Below are positions 34,109-43,566 of a stretch of 64,000 nucleotides of DNA, piece by piece. Position 1 is the first letter of the stretch. The number at the start of each line of letters is the position of its first letter. The position numbers and the translations under genes are program-made. Origin of the DNA: CAVSSX01 sp963730735 (lineage in GTDB: Bacteria > Actinomycetota > Acidimicrobiia > Acidimicrobiales > RAAP-2). The notes under the pieces were generated by a model, which made no database searches, was not told the origin of the DNA, and saw only the letters and a program-made list of their open reading frames with translations. The DNA is taken from NCBI GenBank assembly GCA_963730735.1, contig CAVSSX010000012.1:434001-498000 (forward strand), given 5' to 3'.

Positions 34109-35558
34109 CAGTCGGCCGTGGCCACCTGGGCCAGGGCCAGTTCCACCCGCCGGAGCACCTCGTCGCGTCCGAGCACCTCGAGGGACTCGAAGAGCGGCGG
34201 GCCGACCCGTCGTCCGGTCACCGCCACCCGGATCGGCGCCTGGGTCTTGGCCAGCTTGCGACCGAGGCCCGCCCCGAGCTCCTCGGTGACCCGGTGGAGC
34301 ACGTCGGCCTCCCAGACGCACTCGGCGTAGACGGCCCGGGCCGCCTCGAGGATGGCCGGGGCACCGTCGTCGTTGCCGATCGCTTTGGCCCAGTCGGCCT
34401 CGTTGGTCGGCGGGTCGGCCAGGAACAGGAAGTCGACCAACGCCGGCACCTCGTCGAACCGGGCGACGCGCTCTTGGACCAATGGGGCCATGCGCTCGAA
34501 GACCGACTCGTCGAAGCGGTCGGCCGGCCACGGCGGCCGGGCCTCGGGGGCCCACTCACCGTCCACCGGGGCGACCCACGGACGGCTCCGCTCGAGGAAC
34601 TCCTTGGTCGTGAGCTCCCGGAGGTACTCGCCGTTCAGATGGGTGAGCTTCACCACGTCGAAGAAGGCCGGAGCGTGGTGGACGGCCTGCAGTCGGAACT
34701 CGGCGATCAGCGTGGCCACGTCGACCTTCTCGGCGTCGCCCGGCGGGCTCCAGCCCAGGAGGGCGAGGTAGTTGACGAAGGCCTCGGGCAAGTAGCCCTC
34801 GTCGCGGTAGCGCTCGACCCAGACCGGGTCCCGGCGCTTCGAGAGCTTCTTGCGCTGCTCGTTGACCAGCATCGGCAGGTGGGCGAAGACCGGCAGGGCC
34901 ACCGGCTCGCCGCCGAGCCCGTTGAGGCACTCCCACACCAACTGGCCCTTGGGCGTCGTGGGCAGGAGGTCCTCGCCCCGGATGACGTGGCTGATGGCCA
35001 TGTCCCGGTCGTCGATGACGTTGGCCAGCACGAACAGGGGCGACCCGTCGCCCTTCACGCAGACGAAGTCGTCCATGGCGGCGTGGGGGAAGGACACGTC
35101 CCCCCGAATCACGTCGACCACCGTGGTCGAGCCCGCCTCGGGGGTGCGGAACCGGAGGGCCCGGCCGTCGCCCCGGTCGAGCCCCCGGTCCCGGCAGAAG
35201 CCGTCGTAGCCCGGGGTGGCGTTGTCGGCCGTGCGGGCCAGCACGTCGTCGCGGGTGCAGTCGCAGGCGTAGAGGGCGCCGGCCGCCCACAGCTGCTCGA
35301 TGACCTCGTGGTAGCGCTCGGTGCGGGCCGACTGGCGGTACGGGCCCTCGTCGGGCGCCATACCCAGCCAGTCGAGGGCCGAGAGGATGCCGTCGACCCA
35401 CTCCTCGCGGTTGCGCTCGGCGTCGGTGTCCTCGACCCGCAGGACGAAGGTGCCCCCGTGCTGACGGGCGAACAGCCAGTTGAACAACGCCGTCCGGGCA
35501 CTGCCGACATGGAACAAGCCGGTCGGCGACGGGGCGAACCGGACCCGGGGGCGCTCAC
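34108..35558 (-). CDS. gltX: glutamyl-tRNA synthetase (apparent indel just after the start)
   Basis: About 483 residues. Charges tRNA-Glu and, in most actinobacteria, also tRNA-Gln (later amidated by GatCAB). The class I HIGH-type signature is RVRFAPSPTGLFHVGSARTALFNW, the Mg/ATP loop is KLSKRRD (about residues 237-243), and a C-terminal anticodon-binding domain follows. The signature region is preceded in frame by a stop with no usable start. A GTG at 35558 becomes in frame if the C5 run at 35546-35550 is really C6, giving the N-terminus VSAPRVRFAPSPTG. That indel is most likely a sequence error in an essential gene. The 3' end overlaps the YdcF gene; tRNA-Gln and tRNA-Glu follow. Confidence 0.9.
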
Positions 35559-35571
35559 GATGCGCCCATGG

Positions 35572-35769
35572 CTACTCGTCGTCGGCGATCGAGATGGCGG
35601 CGGTCGGGCAACCGTTCACCGCCTCGCGCAGCTTCTCCCGCAGCGACTCGTCGGGGTGCTCGTCGAGCACGTAGAGGTAGCCGTCGTCGCGGACCTCGAA
35701 GATCTCCGGGGCGATACCCATGCACACGGCGTTGCTGGCGCAAGCGTCGAAGTCCACGACGACCTTCAC
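35572..35769 (-). CDS. single-cluster ferredoxin (3Fe-4S/4Fe-4S type)
   Basis: 65 residues. Cys spacing C-x5-C (CASNAVC, residues 10-16) with a distant CP (residues 54-55) is that of small actinobacterial ferredoxins, usually carrying a [3Fe-4S] cluster because the third Cys position of the CxxCxxC motif is replaced. Such proteins donate electrons to cytochromes P450 or other oxygenases. The N-terminal VKVVVDFDACASNAVCMGIAP and C-terminal VNGCPTAAISI are canonical. The GTG start has GAGGAGG 8-9 bases upstream. No P450 lies in this window. Confidence 0.87.
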   Translation of the reverse strand: MKVVVDFDACASNAVCMGIAPEIFEVRDDGYLYVLDEHPDESLREKLREAVNGCPTAAISIADDE

Positions 35770-35881
35770 TGGGCGACCTCCTCGATCGGCGCACGCCCCG
35801 GCGGGCGACGTCGCCACTCTACCGCCGGCCGACCCCGCCACCCTGATCGACCGGCGCCGTCCCCCGAGCCGGCCCGACCGC

Positions 35882-36175
35882 TCAGGCGAGGTCCATCGAC
35901 GCCTGGATCTTGCGTCGGTGGAGGGCCTGGACGGCCGCCTCGGCCTCGGCCTTGGGCCGCACGGCGACCACCGCCTTGCCGGTGGTGTGCACCCGCATGG
36001 CCAGTCGCTCGGCCTGGCCCGTCGTGTGCTGGAGGATCTCCACCAGCGCCCGGATGACGTGCTCGAACGTGTTCACGTCGTCGTTCCAGACGATCACCGC
36101 CCACAGGTCGGCGTTGTCGAACAGCTCGTCGAGGTCGCCGAGCACGTCGACCGGGTTGTCGAGCGTGTGGGTCAT
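35882..36175 (-). CDS. clpS: ATP-dependent Clp protease adaptor ClpS
   Basis: 97 residues. The ClpS core is clear: WAVIVWNDDVNTFEHVIRALVEILQHTTGQAERLAMRVHTTGKAVVA (about residues 25-72), with the N-degron pocket NDDVNT and the His/Met groups that line it. It delivers N-end-rule substrates to ClpA/ClpC-ClpP in the cytoplasm. A short unstructured N-terminus is typical. It stands alone, not next to clpA or clpC, as often in actinobacteria. Confidence 0.92.
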   Translation of the reverse strand: MTHTLDNPVDVLGDLDELFDNADLWAVIVWNDDVNTFEHVIRALVEILQHTTGQAERLAMRVHTTGKAVVAVRPKAEAEAAVQALHRRKIQASMDLA

Positions 36176-36310
36176 CGACCGGGCCGGGAGGACCGGGGAT
36201 CGACCGTGACGGTCGGGCCCCCGTCGCTCCGTCGCCTTCGACCGGCTCCGTCACACACCGCTGCCCACATTACCGGCGGTGCACCGGGCAATCCTCCGGC
36301 CGCCGGCCGC

Positions 36311-37918
36311 TCAGGTGGGGGCCGGTCCCTCGCCCGGGGCGTCGTCGTCGAACATCCCCGGGGGTGGCCGGGAGTCCGACTGGGCCAGCAGCTGGACGAA
36401 GAATTCCCGGTCGTTCATCAACGGCACGTCGGACAGGAACATCTTCCCGTAGCGCTCGAAGTACATGAGCTGCTTGCCGAGCAGGAAGTTCCCCCGGTCG
36501 AAGTCGGTGTTGAAGCCCCCGGCCTCGTCGGCCATGCGGCGGATCCGGCGCTGCTGGCGCAGGCGGCGCCAAATGGCCGACAGCGAGCGTTGGCGGGCCT
36601 CGTAGCCCTGGGCCTTGGCCACCTGGGCGTCGGTCACCTGCATCATGGCGGCCAGGCTGACCTCGCCGAAGGGCCGGGTGAGGATGGGCTCGATGAGGCT
36701 CTTGATGAACCCGGCCAGCTGGTCCTCGTCGAGCCCGACCGCCTCCCGAAGGGCCGGGCCGTAGGTCTTGGTGAGGTGTCGGGCCACGTCGTGCCAGGCC
36801 GCCTCCTCGCCCAGCACCGCCGCCAGCATGCGCAGGAAGAACCAGTGGGTCTCGGCGTCGAGCCGGCCGACGATCCCCCAGTCGATCACCCCGATCCGAC
36901 CGTCGCGCAACAGGAGCATGTTGCCGGCGTGGACGTCGCCGTGGAAGGCACCCCAGCGGGCGGTGGTGAGGAAGAAGGCCCGGACGACCTGCTCGATCAC
37001 CGGCGCCGGGTCGACCCCGAGCGCCGCCACCTGGGCCAGGTCGTCGATCGGCACCCCGTCGAGGAACTCCATGGTCAGGACGTTGCGACCGGAGAACTCG
37101 GGGTAGGGCTCGGGGACCACGATGAGCGGGAGGTCGACCTCGTCGCCCAGCCGCCGGAAGTAGACCATCGCCCGGGCCTCGTTGCGCAGGTCGAGCTCCT
37201 CGCCCACCTGCTGGCGGAAGCCGTCCAACAGCTGCAACGTCGAGCCGGCCATCTGGTCGCCGGTCTGCTTGGCCACCAGCTCGAAGAACGGCTGCATCAG
37301 GTCGAGGTCGATGGCCACCAGCCGCTCGATGCCCGGCCGGATGACCTTCACCGCCACGTCACGACCGTCGTGCAGCCGGGCCCGGTGGACCACGGCGATC
37401 GACGCCCGGCCGATGGGGATGGGGTCGAACTCGGCGAAGGCCTCGTCGAGGGTCATCCCGAGCTCGTCCTCGACCTGCTGGCGCACCTCGGCGAAGGGCA
37501 CCGTCGGCCCGGTGTCGAGGCACGAGCGGAACTCGTTGGCCACCTCCTCGCCGAAGAGCCCGGGCGAGGAGGCCACGATCTGGCCGAACTTGATGAACGA
37601 CCCGCCCAGCTCCTCGTAGGTCAGGCGGAGCGGCCGGGCGATGACCTCGGGTGGCAGGCTCCCGCCGCGGAACTCCCGGGCCTGGCGGACCACCAGCGGA
37701 CCGAGGTGGCGGAGGGCCACCCGGGCGATCTGCGACCCGCGGCGGAGCAGCTCGGACCGCCGGGGCACCGGCAGCCGCCGGGGGTAGGCCCGCGGCACGT
37801 CGGCCGGCCCCGACGGACCCGGCGTGGGGCCGAACGCCACGACGTCGTCGGTGGCGGCGGTGTCGGACACCGCCGCCCGACGGGGCCCCGGTGTCCTCGG
37901 GGTCTCGGAGAGGGCCAC
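36311..37918 (-). CDS. AarF/ABC1/UbiB kinase family protein
   Basis: 535 residues. The family KxGQ motif is in LGGSFIKFGQIVASSPGLF (about residues 105-123). AVKVIRPGI carries the nucleotide-binding Lys, WGAFHGDVHAGNMLLL (about 318-333) the catalytic loop, and GVIDWGIVGRL the metal-binding D-W-G in place of DFG. UbiB-type proteins are atypical ATPases or kinases that help synthesise or distribute isoprenoid lipids such as quinones. A long Pro/Ala-rich N-terminal extension precedes the domain. No quinone genes are adjacent; the hopanoid genes lie 11 kb away. Confidence 0.87.
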   Translation of the reverse strand: MALSETPRTPGPRRAAVSDTAATDDVVAFGPTPGPSGPADVPRAYPRRLPVPRRSELLRRGSQIARVALRHLGPLVVRQAREFRGGSLPPEVIARPLRLTYEELGGSFIKFGQIVASSPGLFGEEVANEFRSCLDTGPTVPFAEVRQQVEDELGMTLDEAFAEFDPIPIGRASIAVVHRARLHDGRDVAVKVIRPGIERLVAIDLDLMQPFFELVAKQTGDQMAGSTLQLLDGFRQQVGEELDLRNEARAMVYFRRLGDEVDLPLIVVPEPYPEFSGRNVLTMEFLDGVPIDDLAQVAALGVDPAPVIEQVVRAFFLTTARWGAFHGDVHAGNMLLLRDGRIGVIDWGIVGRLDAETHWFFLRMLAAVLGEEAAWHDVARHLTKTYGPALREAVGLDEDQLAGFIKSLIEPILTRPFGEVSLAAMMQVTDAQVAKAQGYEARQRSLSAIWRRLRQQRRIRRMADEAGGFNTDFDRGNFLLGKQLMYFERYGKMFLSDVPLMNDREFFVQLLAQSDSRPPPGMFDDDAPGEGPAPT

Positions 37919-37959
37919 CGCTGCAGGCTACGTGGTCGGGGGGTGCTCCCCGCCGCCCG

Positions 37960-38340
37960 CTACTCGAGCTTGGCCTTGGCGGCGTCCAGCGCGCCCTGGT
38001 AGGTGCCGGCAAACAGCTTGATCATCTCGTCCGGCTGACACTCGTAGGCCCAGGTGATCTTGGAGCCCGACCCGCTCGGAGTGACCGTGATGGTGGCCTT
38101 GTGGTGCTCGACCGGGATGCCCTCGATCACCGAGTAGCTGGTGGTCATGGCCTCGTCGTCGACCGACAGCAGGCGCTCGCGCACCTTCATGGGACCGACC
38201 GTGAGCACCCGGACGTCGCCCTCCATCTCCAGGCCCTCGATGCCGGGCATCCACGACGCCAGCTCGTCGAACGGGCCCACCAGCGCCCACGCCGCCTCGG
38301 GCGTCGCCGCCACCTCGACCTCGGCCGCTCCCTCTGCCAT
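37960..38340 (-). CDS. SRPBCC / CoxG-like family protein
   Basis: 126 residues. AAEVEVAATPEAAWALVGPFDELASWMPGIEGLEMEGD-VRVLTVGPMKVRERLL is the opening of the polyketide_cyc2/CoxG-like SRPBCC fold, and a final amphipathic helix (MIKLFAGTYQGALDAAKAKLE) closes the ligand cavity. Probably a small hydrophobic-ligand binding protein or cyclase. It starts at the ATG at 38340, divergent from the aldo/keto reductase, and lies 41 bases upstream of the AarF-like gene on the same strand. Confidence 0.8.
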   Translation of the reverse strand: MAEGAAEVEVAATPEAAWALVGPFDELASWMPGIEGLEMEGDVRVLTVGPMKVRERLLSVDDEAMTTSYSVIEGIPVEHHKATITVTPSGSGSKITWAYECQPDEMIKLFAGTYQGALDAAKAKLE

Positions 38341-38565
38341 GACTGCCCTCCCTCGTCACCGGGCCGCCGCCGCCGATCGGCCGCCGCGACACCCCGGGCC
38401 CCTCCGGACCCGCCGGTACACTACGGCACGCCCCGACCGACGGTCGGACCCGACCCGATTCGGGTCGTCCTGCCGGGCCGCCCGCCCGACGAGCCGGTCC
38501 GGCGCACCCGGTCGAGCCACGCCGCCCGGGCCGTCCGTCCGGGCCGAGAAGCAAAGGAGTTGGAC

Positions 38566-39496
38566 GTGCAGACGCGCCGCATCGGTTCGCTCGAGGTCTC
38601 GGTCGTCGGCCTCGGTTGCAACAACTTCGGGGTGCGCAGCACCCCCGAACAGAGCACCGCCGTGGTCCGGGCGGCCCTCGACGCCGGCATCAACTTCTTC
38701 GACACCGCCGACATCTACGGCGGCGCCCGCAGCGAAGGGATCCTCGGCGCCGCCCTCGGGCGCGACCGGGACTCGGTGGTCGTGGCCACCAAGTTCCGCC
38801 ACCCCTACGAGGGACACGCCGGCGGGGCGTCCCCGAGCCAGATCCGGGTGGCCGTCGAGGCCAGCCTGCGCAAGCTCGACACCGACCGGATCGACCTGTA
38901 CCAACTCCACAGCCCCGACGACGACGTCCCGATCGCCGACACCCTGGGGGCGTTGAACGAGCTGGTGGCGGCGGGCAAGGTCCGCGAGATCGGCTGCTCG
39001 AACTTCTCCGTCGACCAGCTGCGGGAGGCCGAGGCGGCCGCCGCCGCCTCGGCCGGGGCCCGGTTCGTGAGCGTCCAGAACGAGTACAGCCTGCTCGAGC
39101 GGGGCGACGAGGCGGGCGTCCTGCCCGAGTGCGAGCGGACCGACACCGCCTACCTGCCGTTCTTCCCGCTGGCCAAGGGGCTGCTCACCGGCAAGTACGT
39201 GGGCGGCGAGGCCCCGCCGGCCGGGACCCGCCTGGCCACCTTCGCCCCCGAAGTGGCGGCCGACCTGCTCCAGGCGTCCAACCTGGCCAAGGTGGACGCC
39301 CTGCGGGCCGTGGCCGAGGACGAGGGCCACACGGTGCTCGAGCTGGCCATCGCCTGGCTCCTCACGCCGCCCGGTGGTGGCCTCGGTCATCAGCGGGGCC
39401 AGCCACCCCGACCAGGTCCGGGCGAACGTCGCCGCCGGCGCCTGGACGGTGCCCGACGAGGTGCTGGCCCGGGTCGACGAGATCGTGCCCGCCTGA
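38566..39496 (+). CDS. aldo/keto reductase (one frameshift)
   Basis: About 309 residues after correction. LEVSVVGLGCNNFG and AGINFFDTADIYGGARSEGILG (catalytic Asp and Tyr, about residues 42-63), VVVATKF (catalytic Lys), and YQLHSPDDD (catalytic His) give the complete AKR tetrad. The frame changes near 39372 (ACGCCGCCCGG, one C too many), after which VVASVISGASHPDQVRANVAAGAWTVPDEVLARVDEI supplies the normal NADPH-binding end. A strong AAAGGAG precedes the GTG start. Reduces aldehydes or ketones with NADPH; substrate unknown. Convergent with pntB. Confidence 0.83.
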
Positions 39497-39524
39497 GCCA
39501 CCCCACTCGGCGTGGTCACCGCCC

Positions 39525-40910
39525 TCAGGCGTCGCCGACGGCCGTGACCAGTTTGCCCAGCGTGTCCTTGGCGTCGCCGAACAGCAGCACCGTCTTCGGG
39601 TCGTAGAGCAGCTCGTTGTCGATGCCGGCGAAGCCCGGCCGCATGGAGCGCTTGAGGAACACGACGGTGCCCGCTTCGTCGGCGTCGATGATCGGCATCC
39701 CGTAGATGGGGCTGCCCGGGGTGGTCTTGGCCGCCGGGTTCACCGTGTCGTTGGCCCCGACGACCAGGGCCACGTCGACGCTCGACATCTGCGGGTTGAC
39801 CTCGTCCATCTCCTGGAGCTCGTCGTAGGGGACGTTGGCCTCGGCCAGCAGCACGTTCATGTGCCCCGGCATGCGCCCGGCCACCGGATGGATGGCGTAG
39901 GACACCTCCACCCCCCGGGCGGCCAGGAGGTCGGCGAGCTCCCGGGCCACGTGCTGGGCCTGGGCCACGGCCAGGCCGTAGCCCGGGATGATGACGACCC
40001 GGCGGGCGTAGGCCATGAGCACGCCGACGTCCTCGGCGGTGCCGGTGCGCACCGACCGGGCCGGATCGCCGTCGACGCCGCCGGTGGCCGTGACCACCGA
40101 GCCGAAGGCGCTGAACAGGATGTTCCCGAGCGAGCGGCCCATGGCCTGGCTCATCATGCGGGTGAGGAGGATCCCCGAGGCCCCGACCAGGGTGCCGGCC
40201 ACGATGAGCAGGTTGTTGTCGAGCGTGAAGCCGCTGGCCGCCACGGCCAGCCCGGTGAAGGAGTTGAGGAGCGAGATCAGCACCGGGACGTCGGCCCCGC
40301 CGATGGGCAGCACGAAGACCACCCCGAGGACCAGCGACAGTCCGAGCAGCACCCAGAGCAGCGGCGTGGACGCCGTGACCAAGAGGGCCACCGCCACGCC
40401 GAGGACCACCACCGCCAGCCCGGCGTTCAGCACCTGCTGGCCCGGGTAGGTGAGCGGTCGGCCCGTCATCAGCTCCTGGAGCTTGGCGAAGGCCACCGCC
40501 GAGCCGGCGAAGGACACCGTGCCGACCAGGACCCCGAAGACCACTTCGAGGACCTTGTAGGTGGCCACCTGCTTGGCGTCGGTGCCGAGGAACTCGGTGA
40601 TCGACACCAGGGCCGCCGCCCCCCCGCCCACGCCGTTGAAGATGGCCACCATCTGGGGCATCGCCGTCATCTTCACCAGGCGGGCCGCCGGGACGGCGAT
40701 GGCCACCCCGAGCACCATGGCCACCACGATCAGCCAGACGTGGGCCAGGCCGGGCTGGGCGAAGGTCACCCCGACGGCCAGGAGCATGCCCAGGGCGCCC
40801 ACCAGCGTCCCGGCCCGGGCGCGCCGAGGGGAACCCAACCCCTTGATGGCCAGGATGAAGGTGATCGCCGCCACCAGGTAGCACAGGTCGATGAAGGTGC
40901 CCCGGCTCAC
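39525..40910 (-). CDS. pntB: NAD(P) transhydrogenase subunit beta
   Basis: 461 residues, the usual length. The membrane part (dII, about residues 1-180) holds nine hydrophobic segments, and the C-terminal domain dIII binds NADP(H): VIIPGYGLAVAQAQHVARELADLL (about residues 305-330, GxGxxV-type loop), HPVAGRMPGHMNVLLAEANVPYDE and ALVVGANDTVNPAAK. It works with PntA1/PntA2 to transfer hydride between NADH and NADP+ driven by the proton gradient. Its GTG start overlaps the pntA2 TGA (GTGA). Intact frame. Confidence 0.93.
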   Translation of the reverse strand: MSRGTFIDLCYLVAAITFILAIKGLGSPRRARAGTLVGALGMLLAVGVTFAQPGLAHVWLIVVAMVLGVAIAVPAARLVKMTAMPQMVAIFNGVGGGAAALVSITEFLGTDAKQVATYKVLEVVFGVLVGTVSFAGSAVAFAKLQELMTGRPLTYPGQQVLNAGLAVVVLGVAVALLVTASTPLLWVLLGLSLVLGVVFVLPIGGADVPVLISLLNSFTGLAVAASGFTLDNNLLIVAGTLVGASGILLTRMMSQAMGRSLGNILFSAFGSVVTATGGVDGDPARSVRTGTAEDVGVLMAYARRVVIIPGYGLAVAQAQHVARELADLLAARGVEVSYAIHPVAGRMPGHMNVLLAEANVPYDELQEMDEVNPQMSSVDVALVVGANDTVNPAAKTTPGSPIYGMPIIDADEAGTVVFLKRSMRPGFAGIDNELLYDPKTVLLFGDAKDTLGKLVTAVGDA

Positions 40911-41295
40911 GGGCCGGCCGCCCCCGCTCCGTCATCGCCGGCGGCACGGTCGGCCGGCGGCGGCCGGCCGACGGGGGGTCGACCGCCGACGCGGCCGCCG
41001 GTGGTCGCTCGGTCGGCTTGCCCCGGAACATCTCGAGCATGCGGTCGGTGACGACGAACCCGCCGACCACGTTCAAGGTGGCCAGCAGCACGGCCAGGAA
41101 CCCGAGCACCTCCTCGGGCCCGGTGTGGGCCCCGCCGAGGACGAGCATCGAGCCCACCAGGATGACGCCGTGGATGGCGTTCGACCCCGACATGAGCGGC
41201 GTGTGCAGGAGGCTCGGTACCCGGGCCACGATCTCGACGCCCACGAACGCCGCCAGGACGAACACCGTCAGGTACTCGAGGACGCCCCCGGTCAC
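40907..41295 (-). CDS. pntA2: NAD(P) transhydrogenase subunit alpha part 2 (membrane), one indel
   Basis: About 129 residues after correction. It is the small membrane subunit of the split alpha chain: LTVFVLAAFVGVEIVARVPSLLHTPLMSGSNAIHGVILVGSMLVLG (about residues 8-53) and FLAVLLATLNVVGGFVVTDRMLEMFR match the dII alpha helices, including the conserved LHTPLMSGSNAIHG loop. The end of the gene needs a 1-base change (best placed in the C6 run at 40974-40979) so that the reading frame reaches the TGA at 40907, which overlaps the pntB GTG. Without it the frame runs through pntB. The GTG start overlaps the pntA1 stop. Confidence 0.88.
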
Positions 41296-42458
41296 GACCC
41301 GCCCCCGGCACCACCGTCGAGCGGTCGGCCGAGGAGCTCGGCCGCCGGCCCGTGGACGGGCCGCCCGTCACGGAGCACCGCCGTCCCGGTGACGATCTCG
41401 TCGGACCAGTCGGGCCCCCAGGGGCCGTCGGCCGCCGATGCCGTCCACAACAGGGCCAGGAGGTTGGCCACGTTGCGGGCGTAGAGGAAGCTGGCGTGGG
41501 TGGGCATGCCGGCGGCCGGGTTGGCCAGGCCGACGATCGTGGTACCGCCCGAGACCACCGTCACCCCGGGCTGGGTCAGCTCGCAGTTGCCGCCGGAGTC
41601 GGCGGCCATGTCGACGATCACCGATCCCGGCCCCATCCCGGCCACCATCGAGGCGCTGACCAGGATCGGGGCCCGGCGCCCGGGCACCGCCGCCGTGGTG
41701 ATCACCACGTCGGAAGCCGCCACCTCGGCCGCCAGGGCGTGGCGCTGGCGGGCCAGCTCCTCCTCGGACAGCTCCCGGGCGTAGCCGCCGGCCCCTTCGG
41801 CCGAGACCCCGAGGTCGACGAAGGCGGCCCCGAGGCTCTCGGCCTCCTCCTTGGCCGCCGCCCGCACGTCGTAGGCATGCACCACCGCCCCCAGTCGCCG
41901 GGCGGTGGCGATGGCCTGGAGCCCGGCGACGCCCACCCCCATCACCAGCACCTTGGCCGGCGGCACGGTGCCGGCGGCGGTCATGAACATCGGGAAGAAC
42001 CGGTGGAGCTGCTCGGCCGCCGCCAGGGCCGCCCGGTAGCCCGAGACGGTCGACTGCGACGACAGGGCGTCCATCGGCTGGGCCCGGCTGATGCGGGGCA
42101 GGAGGTCGAAACTGAACAGCGAGACCCGGCGCCCGGCCAGCACCGCCAGGGCCTCGGCCGACTCGGCCGGCTGGAAGAACGAGAGGAGGATGGCCCCCTC
42201 GGGCACGAGCTGGGCCTCGGCGGCCGACGGCGCCTGCACCCGGGCCACGACGTCGGCCCCGGCGTGGGTCGTCGCCGCGTCGGCACCGATCGATGCCCCG
42301 GCCTCGAGGTACGCCGGATCCGGAAAGGAAGCCTCGGCCCCGGCCCCGGCCTGCACCACGACGTCCCAGCCGGCGGCGACCAGGCGCTTGGCCGTGTCCG
42401 GGGTCACCGCCACCCGCCGTTCGCCCGGACGGGTCTCGGTCGGGACGGCCAGCCTCAC
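41292..42458 (-). CDS. pntA1: NAD(P) transhydrogenase subunit alpha part 1 (NAD-binding)
   Basis: 388 residues. The soluble dI domain that binds NAD(H). It starts VRLAVPTETRPGERRVAVTPDTAKRLV, the alanine dehydrogenase/PntA N-terminus. LPRISRAQPMDALSSQSTVSGYRA (about residues 115-140) and VLVMGVGVAGLQAIATARRLGAVVHAYDVR (about 172-201, Rossmann GxGxxG) follow, then TAAVPGRRAPILVSASMV. The split of alpha into two genes is the arrangement seen in Rhodospirillum and many actinobacteria. The GTG at 42458 is used; an upstream in-frame extension is low complexity. TGA overlaps the pntA2 GTG. Confidence 0.92.
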   Translation of the reverse strand: MRLAVPTETRPGERRVAVTPDTAKRLVAAGWDVVVQAGAGAEASFPDPAYLEAGASIGADAATTHAGADVVARVQAPSAAEAQLVPEGAILLSFFQPAESAEALAVLAGRRVSLFSFDLLPRISRAQPMDALSSQSTVSGYRAALAAAEQLHRFFPMFMTAAGTVPPAKVLVMGVGVAGLQAIATARRLGAVVHAYDVRAAAKEEAESLGAAFVDLGVSAEGAGGYARELSEEELARQRHALAAEVAASDVVITTAAVPGRRAPILVSASMVAGMGPGSVIVDMAADSGGNCELTQPGVTVVSGGTTIVGLANPAAGMPTHASFLYARNVANLLALLWTASAADGPWGPDWSDEIVTGTAVLRDGRPVHGPAAELLGRPLDGGAGGGS

Positions 42459-42507
42459 GCCTGGGGTCCCCCCTCTGCGACCAGCCTCGGCACCGGGTCG
42501 GTCGGAC

Positions 42508-43329
42508 TCAGCCGGCGGCGGCGGCGATGTAGGCCGGCCACTGGTCGCCACCGTGGGCCAGCAGGCTCGAGCCGGTCACGAAGGCCGAGGCCGGTGAGGC
42601 CAGGAAGAACACCGGGCCGACCACGTCGTCGGGCGTCCCGAGGCGGCCGAGCGGGATGGTGGCGGCCACCCGGGCCAGCCCGTCGGGGCCGCCGTAGTGG
42701 TCCTCACCGCTGCCGGTGTCGAGCAGGCCGGCGGTGACACAGTTGACCCGCACGGCCGGGGCCCACTCGACCGCCAGCGTCTGGGTGAGGTTCAGCAACC
42801 CGGCCTTGGCCGCGCCGTAGAAGGCCGCTCCCGGCGTCGCCCGGATGCCCGAGATGCTGGTGATGTTGACGATCGAGCCGCCGCCGTCCTGGGCCTGCAT
42901 GACCTCGTTGGCCGCCTGGGCGCAGAAGAAGGGGCCGAACAGGTTGAGGGCGGTGATGGCCGAGGCGAAGTTGGCGGTGATGTCGGCGGCCATCTTCCAC
43001 GGCGACCCGCCGGCGTTGTTGACCAGGACGTCGAGCCGCCCGAAGCGCTCGGTGGTGAAGGCCACCAGGTCCTTGGCCTGGTCGGCCTGACGGACGTCGG
43101 TCTCCTTGAACACCGCCGTGCGGGCCACCCCGTCGGGCCCCGTCCGGGTGGGCAGGTCGCCCGGATCGGGCTCGTGTCGGCCGCACGTGACCACGTCGGC
43201 CCCGGCCGAGACGAAGGCCTCGACGAGCCGGCGGCCGACGCCCCGGCTGCCCCCGGTGACCAGCACCGTCCGCCCCGTGAAGTCGTAGTTGGCCACGCTG
43301 TCGCCGGCCCCGCCGTCCTGCGCATCCAC
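42508..43329 (-). CDS. SDR family oxidoreductase, related to the steroid-cluster SDR Rv3549c
   Basis: 273 residues. TGGSRGVGRRLVEAF (residues about 24-38), NNAGGSPW, SISGIRATPGAAFYGAAKAG (catalytic Ser and YGAAK) and VTAGLLDTGSGEDHYGG are classical SDR elements. The overall pattern (YDFTGRTVLVTGGSRGVGR, NNAGGSP, and a HYGG loop) resembles the mycobacterial SDRs next to echA20. As in Mycobacterium it is divergent from echA20 (here 237 bases apart), supporting a role as a hydroxyacyl-CoA dehydrogenase in steroid C/D-ring breakdown. GTG start at 43329. Confidence 0.78.
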   Translation of the reverse strand: MDAQDGGAGDSVANYDFTGRTVLVTGGSRGVGRRLVEAFVSAGADVVTCGRHEPDPGDLPTRTGPDGVARTAVFKETDVRQADQAKDLVAFTTERFGRLDVLVNNAGGSPWKMAADITANFASAITALNLFGPFFCAQAANEVMQAQDGGGSIVNITSISGIRATPGAAFYGAAKAGLLNLTQTLAVEWAPAVRVNCVTAGLLDTGSGEDHYGGPDGLARVAATIPLGRLGTPDDVVGPVFFLASPASAFVTGSSLLAHGGDQWPAYIAAAAG

Positions 43330-43566
43330 GCTCTCGCCCTCCCGTCCGTCGCCGGGTGCGTTCCGGCGGGACCACACTATCCACGGCCCCCGCCGGACCG
43401 CCGGGTCGGCCCGGGGTCCCCCGCCGCCGACCGTGGCCGTCCGTCCGGTGGGCGGCGGGGGGCATCTGGCCGGCGACCACCGGGTCGCCTACCCTTCGAC
43501 CGGTGGTGCGCGGTGGTCGCCACCGGCGCCCAGGACGAGCCGCCGCCGAGGGGGAACCGAACGAGC

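Noticed and set aside
36311..37918. AarF/UbiB protein as part of the hopanoid pathway
   Set aside because: Only the general isoprenoid-lipid link of the family suggests it; it is 11 kb away with a different transcription direction.
43330..43566. KstR2-type operator between the SDR and echA20
   Set aside because: No sequence resembling AnCAAGnnCTTGnT was found in the divergent region.
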